Counted from the stretch's first letter, positions 17,784 through 25,247 are shown. The stretch: DNA of 64,000 nucleotides from Methanoregula formicica SMSP (GCF_000327485.1 NC_019943.1:1736001-1800000), one strand, 5' to 3'. Numbers and translations are program-made. Notes: generated from the sequence alone by a model not told the origin.

Positions 17784-18038
17784 GTGTATAAATATGCAAT
17801 AGAGATCTTCTACAGCGAAGATGATGAGGGGTATATTGCGGTGGTACCGGAATTGCCCGGCTGCTCGGCATATGGTGAAAGCGAAGAACAGGCATTACGG
17901 GAGATCAAGACCGCGATAGATCTCTGGCTGACAACTGCCCGGAGCATGAGACGTGAGATCCCGGAGCCGCAGGGCAGGGAAGTATTGCGCGATCTCCTGG
18001 ACGAGCGTTCGCGGCAGAACGCTACTTCATGCGAGTGA
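17784..18038 (+). CDS. orphan HicB family antitoxin
   Basis: An 84-residue HicB-like protein: YAIEIFYSEDDEGYIAVVPELPGCSAYGESEEQAL, then a helix (IKTAIDLWLTTARSMRREIP) that ends in a Pro-rich linker and a charged tail. The GTG at 17784 is chosen because GGAGGAG stands a few bases before it; upstream codons back to 17751 are not family-like. No HicA frame follows: the downstream sequence is the converging signal-peptide cassette. It may neutralise the HicA at 17.3 kb, act on its own, or be a relic. Confidence 0.75.
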   Translation: MYKYAIEIFYSEDDEGYIAVVPELPGCSAYGESEEQALREIKTAIDLWLTTARSMRREIPEPQGREVLRDLLDERSRQNATSCE

Positions 18039-18128
18039 CAGCCAGCCGTACATGCTCCCATCCCCGCCAATGTTGGACCCGTACGTGCCAGCGGCGGCAT
18101 GCTTTACATTGTACACTGATAGATTCAC

Positions 18129-18248
18129 TCATTGTAGGGAAATAATCTTATCCGCCGCCACCGGCACCACTGCCGCAGCGACGAACAGGAGGACGACCGC
18201 AGAGGCCATCCACCACAATCTGTTCATGTCCTTGTTTTCTTTTGCCAT
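18129..18248 (-). CDS. signal-peptide-only ORF, cassette copy 2 (39 aa)
   Basis: The minus strand encodes MAKENKDMNRLWWMASAVVL and on through LLFVAAAVVPVAAD, then six unrelated residues and a stop. This is a complete Sec signal peptide matching that of the surface protein at 15.3-16.2 kb, with the same GGAGGT ribosome site, leader hairpins and promoter, but with no mature protein attached. It may be a decapitated gene or a kept leader cassette. Confidence 0.5.
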   Translation of the reverse strand: MAKENKDMNRLWWMASAVVLLFVAAAVVPVAADKIISLQ

Positions 18249-18535
18249 AGTCTGTACCTCCGCGCAGGGCACCGCCCCGCGCGCGCGTTAAAAATTAGTA
18301 ATTGGTTTTACCAATTTTTAACATCAAACTGTTAATCGAAATATGACACGATATATCTTTCAACTGAGTGAAAAATAAGAATATAATTTGTTTTAGGGAT
18401 TCCTGCGGCATATCGGGCCGGATAAAAAATCCTCGCCGTGAACGATCGGATGGACCGGGAGCGGTGCGGCTGCGAAAGGATTATGGGCGAGATCGGGCGG
18501 ACGCAAAGGGGATACGGCGGGGGTACCGGATGGAA
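18145..18535 (-). repeat. composite repeat copy 2: signal peptide, leader, promoter and R2 element
   Basis: Copy 2 of the composite repeat. The invariant GC hairpin is at 18261-18283, the upper hairpin (gttaaaaatt paired with aatttttaac) at 18287-18322, the TATA core cgatatatc at 18349-18357, and R2 from about 18416 with ccgtgaacgatcggatggac. Differences from copy 1 are spread through the repeat, so the duplication is not very recent. The gap 18249-18570 holds nothing else. Confidence 0.75.
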
Positions 18536-18570
18536 CAATCATCCCATGAACATGCCCCGGGTCAGGGGAC

Positions 18571-19050
18571 TCATCTGGTAAAAAGCGATTCCGGATCAAG
18601 ATCCCGGATCAGCCAGGCAGCAATCGATCTCCGCTGGCAGATCCGGAACATCCCCGCATCGTCAGTAAACAATGGAACCGACTTCAGCTCGGCAAGCGCA
18701 AGAAAATAGGTATCAAAACCTGGACATCCTTCATCAAGAGCAATGGTCATCGCAGTCTCGTAAACACGATCTTCCGGGACAAGCGTGTAGCTGTTTTCCA
18801 CTTCATTACAGATATCCTTGGAATTGTGAGAATTGGAAAGCCTTATGGATACCGCAGCAATCTCGATAAGGCCGCAGCGGGGAAGGATCACTTCTATCCC
18901 GTGGTCATCAAGAGCAGCAAGCAATGCGATACAAGAGTGATGAGTTTTTAATTCCCTAGAATAGGTAACGCCCGCATTCTTTCGTGACGGGGAGAAGAGT
19001 GCCTTGATGATAACGGAGGTATCGATAACACAGGAAGAAAACTCAGGCAT
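18571..19050 (-). CDS. vapC: PIN-domain toxin (VapC-like)
   Basis: A 159-residue PIN nuclease. The acidic metal-binding residues are visible: Asp in CVIDTSVIIKAL, Glu in CGLIEIAAV, Asp in CPGFDTYFLALAEL and Asp in LFTDDAGMF. VapC toxins cut tRNA or rRNA. The ATG at 19050 overlaps the end of the antitoxin gene by eight bases, and upstream in-frame residues belong to the antitoxin region. The gene looks intact and ends 41 bp from an R2 repeat. Confidence 0.83.
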   Translation of the reverse strand: MPEFSSCVIDTSVIIKALFSPSRKNAGVTYSRELKTHHSCIALLAALDDHGIEVILPRCGLIEIAAVSIRLSNSHNSKDICNEVENSYTLVPEDRVYETAMTIALDEGCPGFDTYFLALAELKSVPLFTDDAGMFRICQRRSIAAWLIRDLDPESLFTR

Positions 19051-19246
19051 CCCGTATTCGTCTCCGGTTCTTCGCAAGGATAGTATCAATATCCTCTTTA
19101 GCCTCCGGTTCACCGAATTTTTTTACAAAATCAGAAAATTTTTTCCGGATCACAACTTCTACCCGGGCATGTTCCGGAAGGTTCACGCGATCCTCAAGTA
19201 TGAGCGTCCCTTCTTTATACACGGCATTCGTTTTGATCGCAGACAC
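19043..19246 (-). CDS. vapB: VapB-type antitoxin (DUF104/AbrB-like)
   Basis: A 67-residue antitoxin. The N-terminal swapped-hairpin DNA-binding part is NAVYKEGTLILEDRVNLPEHARVEVVI, close to the DUF104 family of archaeal antitoxins, and the acidic C-terminus (EPEAKEDIDTILAKNRRR) would wrap the toxin. It overlaps vapC. It lies about 100 bp downstream of cassette copy 3 on the same strand, so that promoter and its 34-codon leader peptide could drive this operon. Confidence 0.8.
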   Translation of the reverse strand: MSAIKTNAVYKEGTLILEDRVNLPEHARVEVVIRKKFSDFVKKFGEPEAKEDIDTILAKNRRRIRDA

Positions 19247-19349
19247 AATTCATCACAACCGGATAATTCACATCATAATAGCAGGGAATTAAAGATAATG
19301 GTTGTGATGAAAGAATTTTAATATTCTGAATCATCCGCAGACAATCAGC

Positions 19350-19454
19350 TCACGGATAATCCGCCGCCACCGGCGCAACCGCCAGCGCGACAAACAGGAG
19401 GACGACCGCCGAGGCCATCCACCATTGTCTGTTCATGTGTTCTTGTTTCTTCAT
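19350..19454 (-). CDS. signal-peptide-only ORF, cassette copy 3 (34 aa)
   Basis: The minus strand encodes MKKQEHMNRQWWMASAVVLL and on through FVALAVAPVAADYP, then a stop. It has the same promoter, hairpins and ribosome site as the genuine surface-protein gene. As in copy 2, nothing of the mature protein remains. The vapBC operon follows on the same strand. Confidence 0.5.
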   Translation of the reverse strand: MKKQEHMNRQWWMASAVVLLFVALAVAPVAADYP

Positions 19455-19740
19455 GTTCTGTACCTCCGCGCAGGGCACCGCCCCGCGCGCGTTAAAAATT
19501 AGTAATTTACATTTACCAATTTTTAACATAAAACCGTTGATCAAAATATGACACGATATATCTTTCGTTTGCATGAAAAGGTTGAATATATTTTATTTTT
19601 GAAATTCCTGCAGAATATTATGCCGGATCGATAATTTTCGCCGTGAACGCTCGGATGGACCGGGAGCGGTGCACCGGAGAAAGGATTATGAAGAGGGCCG
19701 GGCGGATGCGAGGGAGGATAGGCGGGCCGGGGATATAGTG
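19357..19740 (-). repeat. composite repeat copy 3: signal peptide, leader, promoter and R2 element
   Basis: Copy 3. The GC hairpin is at 19467-19489, the upper hairpin (gttaaaaatt / aatttttaac) at 19491-19527, the TATA core at 19554-19562, and R2 at about 19622-19735, nearly identical there to copy 1. A relB-like gene begins about 120 bp to the right on the other strand. The gap 19455-19860 contains no other gene. Confidence 0.75.
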
Positions 19741-19847
19741 CAGGGAACCAGGGGAACGTGCCGGAAAAACCCGGATTTCCGACACATCTGCACGAGCCCG
19801 GTGACATAAGATCCAATCTATCGCAGGATTTATCCGTTTACAATAGT

Positions 19848-19859
19848 TACAATATTGTA
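19848..19859. promoter_or_regulatory. 12-bp palindrome before the RelBE-type operon at 19.9 kb
   Basis: tacaatattgta is a perfect 12-base palindrome ending two bases before the ATG at 19861. The position suits an autorepressor site for the antitoxin. A related half site, acaatagt, lies just upstream. Confidence 0.5.
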
Positions 19860-19860
19860 T

Positions 19861-20136
19861 ATGACCGCACTTACCAAGCGGATACCCGTGTCCGAACCGG
19901 TCTGGAAAGACCTTGCAGAGCTGCGGAGGGCCGGGCAGACCTACGATGACATCCTCGTGGAGATGATCGACCTCCAGAAGAAACAGCGGCTTGAGGAAGA
20001 TATCCGGCAATCCCTTGAAGAAGGTGATTTTGTTCCTCTCAATGAGATCAAGGCACGGAAAAATAAAGGATATGCAACGGGAGAACGGACCACACCCAAG
20101 ATTACCCGGAACAAACGCCAGGGTCTCCCGGCATAG
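19861..20136 (+). CDS. RelB-like antitoxin
   Basis: A 91-residue antitoxin candidate. The N-terminus (TKRIPVSEPVWKDLAELRRAGQTYDDILVEMI) reads as a ribbon-helix-helix-like DNA-binding domain, followed by a charged helix and a Lys/Arg-rich tail. The ATG at 19861 is preferred to a TTG two codons earlier. The RelE-like toxin starts 20 bp downstream. A palindrome next to the start suggests autoregulation. The tail (KITRNKRQGLPA) is longer and more basic than usual. Confidence 0.75.
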   Translation: MTALTKRIPVSEPVWKDLAELRRAGQTYDDILVEMIDLQKKQRLEEDIRQSLEEGDFVPLNEIKARKNKGYATGERTTPKITRNKRQGLPA

Positions 20137-20156
20137 ACGATCCGGATCTGGTACCC

Positions 20157-20444
20157 TTGGGTTTTACCGTGGTTGCCGGGCCAAAAGCCCGGGCGTTTAT
20201 CGATCTCCTGCCCGTAAAAGATCAACAGATCATCGTTACCACTCTTGACCGGCTGGCAGCCGGTCCCTGGCCGGGGAAAGGCGGCGATAAAGAGAAACTC
20301 GTACTACCCGGGGGAATCATCTCGTACCGGATACACGTTGGCAGAAGGTATACGGCATTCTATACAATTGACAAAGAAGCAAAACGGGTCCTGGTTCATT
20401 TTGTGATGACCATCGAGCAGGCCCATAAGAAATACGGGCGCTGA
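20157..20444 (+). CDS. RelE/ParE family toxin
   Basis: A 95-residue RelE-superfamily protein: FTVVAGPKARAFIDLLP, a helix, LAAGPWPGKGGDKEKLVLPGG, then the core strands ISYRIHVGRRYTAFYTIDKE and VLVHFVMTIEQAHKKYGR. The Arg/Tyr-rich strands match mRNA interferases of this fold. The best start is TTG at 20157, since no ATG or GTG is in frame nearby. It is probably translated together with the antitoxin. Confidence 0.78.
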   Translation: MGFTVVAGPKARAFIDLLPVKDQQIIVTTLDRLAAGPWPGKGGDKEKLVLPGGIISYRIHVGRRYTAFYTIDKEAKRVLVHFVMTIEQAHKKYGR

Positions 20445-20543
20445 TGATCCACAGTTTTCTAGAGAGCCGGAAGAATTATTAAAGAAATCCCCGGCCGGAA
20501 TGACGCAATCCGGCAGGATCTCTAAATAACATTCAAAAACCTG

Positions 20544-20726
20544 TCAACACTCTCGACACGTCTCAATAACCTCCTTGACCCGGGAACGTGCTTCCTCAAT
20601 AGTCCTGCCGTAGGTATGACAGCCTTTGAACTGAGGACAAGAGACAATAAACACACCGTCTTCATCCGCCGTCCCAATAATAATAAGATGATGGAGTGGT
20701 TTTGTACCTGATCCGTTGGCATCCAA
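20544..20726 (-). CDS. HicB-like orphan antitoxin, possibly truncated
   Basis: A 60-residue frame with a HicB core: LIIIGTADEDGVFIVSCPQFKGCHTYGRTIEEARSRV. The only start is TTG at 20726, and protein-like codons continue a little upstream without a start, so the 5' end may be lost. The end (VIETCREC) stops abruptly, and another frame continues with DRFLNVI and a stop at 20522, which may mark a frameshift. No hicA is present. Treat as a degenerate or unusual HicB. Confidence 0.5.
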   Translation of the reverse strand: MDANGSGTKPLHHLIIIGTADEDGVFIVSCPQFKGCHTYGRTIEEARSRVKEVIETCREC

Positions 20727-20794
20727 ACGTAAATTCTTTTTGTCGTTACTTGTAGTGGTTCGCGGAATATAATTCGTGATGAGACCTGTCGGGG

Positions 20795-20877
20795 GCCCCG
20801 GGCGGACGCAAGGTGGACGGCGGGGCCTGGGTGAGCATGCGACCTGGCAGGGGATGACACCCCCCGTACCTCCGCCG
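20795..20877 (-). repeat. partial R2 repeat, copy 4
   Basis: ccgggcggacgcaaggtgga followed by gagcatgcgacctggcagggg matches the right-hand part of composite copy 1. The promoter and signal-peptide portions are absent. It ends about 55 bp before a RelBE-type operon, like copies 1 and 3 before their neighbours. Confidence 0.55.
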
Positions 20878-20915
20878 CGGGCAATCCCGAAGGATCTGGT
20901 TTAATATCTATAGTC

Positions 20916-20925
20916 ACCTATAGGT
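20916..20925. promoter_or_regulatory. palindromic operator candidate before the RelBE-type operon at 20.9 kb
   Basis: acctataggt is a perfect 10-base palindrome seven bases before the ATG at 20932, and ctatag is repeated just upstream at 20908-20913. A TATA-like ttaatatcta at 20901-20910 overlaps it, so a repressor bound here would block transcription. Confidence 0.5.
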
Positions 20926-20931
20926 CTTACT

Positions 20932-21168
20932 ATGCAGGCTGCAAGTTCCATTTACATCCGGGAAGATCTCAAAACCCAGCTGAACACCCTGAAACGTCAC
21001 CCGAAAGAATCGTACAATGACGTTATTGAACGCCTGGTGAATCTTGCTGTTGACGATGAACCGCTCAGTGCCGATGCTATCCGGGGTCTGGAAGAAGGTC
21101 TCCATGATATCAAAGCGGGAAACCTGATCCCTGAAGAGGAAATCCGGAAGAAATACGGTGCTGAATGA
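20932..21168 (+). CDS. antitoxin of a RelE-type pair (ribbon-helix-helix-like)
   Basis: A 78-residue protein: SSIYIREDLKTQLNTLKRHPKESYNDVIERLVNLA looks like a ribbon-helix-helix DNA-binding domain, and the acidic C-terminal helix (LEEGLHDIKAGNLIPEEEIRKKYG) is the usual toxin-binding element of archaeal RelB/VapB proteins. Its stop overlaps the toxin start by four bases (ATGA), the classic coupled TA arrangement. An operator-like palindrome precedes it. Confidence 0.82.
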   Translation: MQAASSIYIREDLKTQLNTLKRHPKESYNDVIERLVNLAVDDEPLSADAIRGLEEGLHDIKAGNLIPEEEIRKKYGAE

Positions 21169-21440
21169 GCCCGTACAGAGTACAGTACACCCATCGTGCA
21201 GACCGGGATCTGGAAAAATTACCCCGGGAGATTGCCCGGAAGGTTGTCAGTGCGATTCACCAGATACGGGATGACCCGTACCAGTTCATCAAAAAAATGA
21301 AGGCGTCAAACCCGGATCATCCGGTGTATTCACTCCGTGTCAGAAGAGACGTTCGTGCACTGCTCTCAATCCATGATGACCTCCTGATTATTCATGTTCT
21401 TGAAATCGAACACAGGAAACAGGCATACCGGGATTTCTAA
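21165..21440 (+). CDS. RelE family toxin
   Basis: A 91-residue RelE-like mRNA interferase: YRVQYTHRADRDLEKLPREIARKVVSAI, then DDPYQFIKKMKAS, the strands VYSLRVRRDVRALLSIHDDLLIIHVLEIEHRKQAYRDF with the conserved Arg residues and C-terminal Tyr-Arg. It is complete and of normal length, with coupled translation from the antitoxin. Only this pair and the one at 19.9 kb are RelE-type here, and the two toxins are clearly different in sequence. Confidence 0.85.
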   Translation: MSPYRVQYTHRADRDLEKLPREIARKVVSAIHQIRDDPYQFIKKMKASNPDHPVYSLRVRRDVRALLSIHDDLLIIHVLEIEHRKQAYRDF

Positions 21441-21450
21441 AAAACATATT

Positions 21451-21540
21451 CCGGCCGGGCGGCAGCACAAATTCTGGCGCATGCCAGCCGCACGGGAGCA
21501 GGAGAGGGGACACAGGCGAACCGGGAACGCGGGCCGGGAG
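21451..21540 (+). repeat. R1 repeat, copy a
   Basis: Begins ccggccgggcggcagcac and continues through gccagccgcacgggagcagg to cgaaccgggaacgcgggccg. It lies ten bases after the RelE stop. The rest of the gap to 21746 shows no gene. Confidence 0.75.
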
Positions 21541-21746
21541 CGGGAACAAGAAAAGATGCAGGAGGAGGTGGGACGGGGAACCCGGGTCTGTGCAGTTCTA
21601 CCGGAGATGGCCTTCTCGTTGTGAGCGGAATACCTGGACGAACACGTAAAAACCCGCCCGAAAAGATCGGGCCCTTATGCAAAGTTGCCCCCGAATGCAG
21701 GAGTGTGAGAAGACCGGAACGGAGGAATAAAAGCCGGGTCTTTTAA

Positions 21747-22881
21747 TCAACTCCGGATATTCTTCAGGTATTCCGCAAAAAGCGGGTGAAACAACGAATA
21801 TTTTCCCCGCTCAACCCTGGACAGCAATGGTGCAGGGGAACCACTCAGGTTCTTTAAGTAGATATTCACGCTTTTCACACCGCTCAATTCTGCGATCTCC
21901 GTATTACTCAACAAATCCTTATGGGACAAAACAAAAGCCTGGAGGATCTTCCGCTCGTTCTGGCTTGTCCGGGAATAAATACTTTCGAATAATCTCTTCC
22001 CCAGATATGCAAGAATCCGGGAAAAGTTCTGTTCCAGATCCGCAACAGTGATCCGGACCCCGGTCTTGGAGGAAAAAAGATTATAGGCAAAAACCTGCAC
22101 AAAATAGGGATGTCCCCGGGTAAGCTCGAAAATTCTGTCCATACAGGCATCCTCGAAAACAATACCGGTACCGGTAAGCGGTTTGGTTATCGCCTCGTAA
22201 GTTTCTTCCCGCGAGAACGGACCAAGATCAATCCCCCAGAAAAAACGCACCGCCGGTTCGGATGCCGAACGCATATCGGCAAACAAGGTCTCTTTACCCG
22301 AGAGGATCAGCATGCATCGTATACCATCGGCAGACTGGATCATCTGGAAGATATTCCGCAGTTCAAATATGGCGCCCTTGATCGCAAGCAGCTGCTCTGC
22401 ATTATCCAGCATAATCAGGTAGGGAACATCAAGCGTACCGGATATAGAGATGAGATCTTCTTTGAACCGGAACATGTCCGGGTTTACTTTCTTCTTATCC
22501 GAATAGGATATCCCGACGGGTCCGTAGTTTACACTCAGGGAAAGCCCCTCAAGAAACTCCCGGATTTTCACTGCCGCTCCGCTCATCGGGGTTGCATCCT
22601 TTGCAAGGCTCCGGGTTATCGTCTCAAAAAGCGCGATGAATGAATCGGTAGATTCACCCAGTTCAATGATTGTCGCGGCACAATTCCTGTGCTCCGCACG
22701 ATGCTTGAATGTCCGTAACAGCGAGGTCTTTCCGATCCCCCATCCCCCAAGGATGGCCAGATTCTTTAAAATTCCCGTCGATAGTATCTGCAAGAAACCG
22801 ATCAAACTCCTCAATCTGGTGTACCCGTCCGGCAAATTTTTCCGGAGGGACCGGGTGTTCAGCGCTGTACGGATTAACCAT
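21747..22881 (-). pseudogene. AAA-type ATPase gene with a +1 frameshift
   Basis: The true N-terminus is MVNPYSAEHPVPPEKFAGR followed by an acidic helix ending in TIDGN, encoded from 22881. About 40 codons in, the frame changes at the run ctttaaaatt (22764-22773). Beyond it the other frame carries the Walker A motif GGWGIGKTS, a Walker B-like LIMLDNAE, a sensor-like LILSGKE, and a C-terminal winged-helix-like region (LSNTEIAELSG). Removing one base restores a product of about 377 residues of the STAND/ATPase type. Such ATPases are common in methanogens with unknown roles. The break may be a mutation, a sequencing error at a homopolymer or, less likely, programmed slippage. Confidence 0.72.
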
Positions 22882-23116
22882 CGTAATCGTTTCTCCACAA
22901 AAATTAAAAAAATTAATGAAATTAATTGGTGGCCTTAATTGATATAATTTTCATCATTTCCAAAAAAGATCCGGGATATCGTTCTTAACAAAGACGACTG
23001 GTTACCTTGCCAGGCACAAATCAAATGACTGCCCATGGAAGCAAAAACGCCAAACGAAATCCGGATTCAGGGGTTTGAAGTCTTGGGAGAAAATCCCGTG
23101 CCTGCGGACGCGATCC

Positions 23117-23246
23117 CGGCCCGGTCCCGGGCCCCGCCTTTCCATAGATCCGGCCGCGCCCGGGCGGCAGCACCAATCCCGACGCAGGCCAGCCGCTCGG
23201 GAGCAGAGGGCGGAACACAGGCGAACCGGGAACGCAGCTCCCGTCT
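23117..23246 (+). repeat. R1 repeat, copy b
   Basis: A full-length copy: cggcccggtcccgggccccg, tttccatagatccggc, cggcagcaccaatcccgacg and gcgaaccgggaacgc. It differs from the others by a few bases and a small insertion (cgcgcccggg). It lies in the 564-bp gap between the ATPase gene and an MntA-HepT operon; the rest of that gap shows no gene. Confidence 0.75.
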
Positions 23247-23445
23247 AATCAGCGGGAAACGATCGAACGGCCATCACAAGGAAAGGGAAAAAGAGATCTA
23301 TACTCCGGCATGATATGAGAGAATAATTCTTTTGCAGTTGCCGGTACCCCCGCCCCAGAGCAAGAATCTATAAACAGCCAGCAGCTAAAACCGTAAACAA
23401 CAGCGATATTCATCAGGTACAGGGAAATTCGGGAGTGAAACGATC

Positions 23446-23757
23446 ATGAATCCACTCATCGTGAGCCGGGAAAAAAAGATAGAAGAGTTCTGTAAAAAGT
23501 GGAACGTACGCGAACTCCTGGTCTTCGGCTCTGCCTTAAGGGCTGATTTCCGCCCGGAAAGTGACATTGATATCATCGTGGATTTCAAACCCGGCTCTGT
23601 GCATACCCTTCTTCATCTCGCAAAAATGGAGGAAGAACTTGAACGGGTTTTTGGCAGGCGTATCGATCTCATTACCCGCAAGGCCATAGAACAAAGCCGG
23701 AATCACATACGGAAAAAGACGATCCTTTCAACAATGGTGCCGGTCTATGTCGCGTGA
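23446..23757 (+). CDS. mntA: MntA-type minimal nucleotidyltransferase antitoxin
   Basis: A 103-residue nucleotidyltransferase with the signature FGSALRADFRPESDIDIIVDF (GS...SDIDxxV). In characterised pairs MntA transfers AMP to a tyrosine of HepT and so silences it. The C-terminal helix (DLITRKAIEQS) is typical. It overlaps the HepT gene by 11 bases. The ATG at 23446 follows gaaattcgggagtgaaacgatc, where GGAG provides a ribosome site. Confidence 0.85.
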   Translation: MNPLIVSREKKIEEFCKKWNVRELLVFGSALRADFRPESDIDIIVDFKPGSVHTLLHLAKMEEELERVFGRRIDLITRKAIEQSRNHIRKKTILSTMVPVYVA

Positions 23758-24091
23758 CGATGCCTATCTTCTCGACCTTCTCCTTATGGCAAAGGACGCA
23801 CACGAGTTCACGAAGAACCAGACCCGGGAATCCTTTCTTTCGGATCGGAAGGGCCAGTACGCAGTTATCCGGTGCCTCGAAGTGATCGGGGAAGTATCGA
23901 AGCGGCTCTCCCCGGAGACAATACGCCGGTTCTCGTCAATCGAATGGTCATCTATGGCACGGATGCGGGACATGCTCATTCATTCCTATGGCAAAGTGGA
24001 TCTTGACGAGATCTGGGACACGGTTAAAGAGGACATCCCGCATCTCATCGCAACGCTTGAACCATGTATCGATGAATTTGAGCGTCAGTAA
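23747..24091 (+). CDS. hepT: HepT-type HEPN toxin
   Basis: A 114-residue HEPN ribonuclease. The catalytic RxxxxHxY motif is RDMLIHSYG near residue 79, with the tyrosine as the expected AMPylation site. The helical layout (LLDLLLMAKDAHEFT, IRCLEVIGEVSKRLSPE, WSSMARMRD) is standard. It is intact. Together with the overlapping mntA it forms one of four MntA-HepT pairs in this island, and their sequences differ enough that recent local duplication is unlikely. Confidence 0.87.
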   Translation: MSRDDAYLLDLLLMAKDAHEFTKNQTRESFLSDRKGQYAVIRCLEVIGEVSKRLSPETIRRFSSIEWSSMARMRDMLIHSYGKVDLDEIWDTVKEDIPHLIATLEPCIDEFERQ

Positions 24092-24186
24092 CCGGCGTGG
24101 CTGCCTTTACCCTGGTGGCGGACCTTCTAAAAATCCTCTCTTCATCAGTCTTTTAATCAGGAAAGCCGAGGAGACCCGGGGGAGTT

Positions 24187-24423
24187 TCACGCCTCGACCT
24201 CAATAACGGAGGTAAATTTTTCCGGGGACGAGATGGAAGGTTCGATATCCCCGATCATATCGTATTCGCGTGCATTTTTCAGGTAGAGATCGATCGCCTC
24301 CCGGATATTTTCGAGTGCTTCTTTGGGGGTATCGCCACAGCTCGCCACTTCCAGTTCAACGCACTTTGATACATACACACCATCTTCTTCCCAGATGGTG
24401 ACCGTAAAATGATAATTTGCCAT
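24187..24423 (-). CDS. orphan HicB family antitoxin
   Basis: A 78-residue HicB-like protein: YHFTVTIWEEDGVYVSKCVELEVASCGDTPKEALENIREAIDLYL, then NAREYDMIGDIEPSISSPEKFTSVIEVEA. It closely follows the HicB pattern at 16.9 kb, including the Cys-Val-Glu-Leu core. No hicA gene lies on either side: the downstream neighbour is the end of hepT. It is the third orphan HicB in the island. Confidence 0.8.
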   Translation of the reverse strand: MANYHFTVTIWEEDGVYVSKCVELEVASCGDTPKEALENIREAIDLYLKNAREYDMIGDIEPSISSPEKFTSVIEVEA

Positions 24424-24679
24424 CTTTTCTCAACCGGATAGATTATCGATCACGGGCAATGAACTTTGTTGTCGCGGTTGTCTGCAAGAAAACGAAAAGA
24501 GAGGGAAAGAGACCACAGGATCCCGGGCATATGGGACATCCACGAACGTCCTGCTGCTGTGAGTTCGCGATCTTGCTGGGGGACCGGTGATGATCTGCTA
24601 AAGATTATGAAGAAGAATGCACCACGTACATCTGTATGTGCAGATAATCCGCTGCACTGGTTGATGGAGGTGAATCATC

Positions 24680-24883
24680 ATGGGGAGTAAAACGATCGCA
24701 AAGATCCAGAGTGAAGGATACGATGCCCTTGTTAATGCACTTGGGCCGGAGGATGCGATTCGGTTCATCAGGAGTTTTGATCCCGGCAGTGGCGATTACA
24801 CCAAGGACCGGAAAAAATATCTTAAGAAAATGACAGTAAAACAGATTGGAAAAGAGATTCTCGAATTGCAGAAATCTCTCTGA
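24680..24883 (+). CDS. hypothetical protein, 67 aa, antitoxin-like
   Basis: A small protein: MGSKTIAKIQSEGYDALVNA, then LGPEDAIRFIRSFDPGSGDYTKDRKKYLKKMT and a charged C-terminal helix (VKQIGKEILELQKSL). A very good ribosome site (GGAGGTGA) precedes the ATG. The size, charge pattern and place in a TA island suggest the antitoxin half of a pair whose toxin is missing; the following 346 bp contain only an R1 repeat. The family name is not known to me. Confidence 0.6.
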   Translation: MGSKTIAKIQSEGYDALVNALGPEDAIRFIRSFDPGSGDYTKDRKKYLKKMTVKQIGKEILELQKSL

Positions 24884-25000
24884 ATATTTCAGCCAGTCTC
24901 TTTTTTATCATAACTTCCTGGAAAATGCCAGTCGAAGAACGAATACCCGGCAGCGAAATGCTTTTCTCCGGATTGGGACCGCTCCAGATACCAGACCCCC

Positions 25001-25130
25001 GGCCGGGACCGGCCCGGTCCGGGCACCGCCTTTCCATAGATCCGGCCGGGCGGCAGCACCGGTCCTGGCGCAGGCCAGCCGCACAGGAGCGGGAGAGGGG
25101 ACACAGGCGAACCGGGAAAGCGGGCCGGGG
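25001..25130 (+). repeat. R1 repeat, copy c
   Basis: A full copy with an extended left flank: gaatacccggcagcgaaatg and cttttctccggattggg just upstream also match the flank of copy f at 28.8 kb. The core runs from ggccgggaccggcccggtcc to accgggaaagcgggccg. The gap 24884-25229 contains only this and the operator described next. Confidence 0.75.
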
Positions 25131-25211
25131 ATTTATCAATTAGCACCATACCACAGGAAGCAGGAGGGGTGCTTTCCCACCGGAGAAGGTGCACAATTGC
25201 TAAATAGTATC

Positions 25212-25247
25212 GTTCATAATAATGAACATATGTTCAAAAAAATGAAC
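25212..25247. promoter_or_regulatory. four-half-site operator overlapping the start of the HTH-nucleotidyltransferase gene
   Basis: GTTCAT (25212) and ATGAAC (25222) form one inverted repeat. GAACATATGTTC (25224-25235) is a perfect 12-base palindrome sharing a half site with it. Another ATGAAC follows at 25242. The array covers the candidate start codons at 25230, 25242 and 25248, so binding of the gene's own helix-turn-helix protein would block its expression. Autorepression is inferred from the position. Confidence 0.55.
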
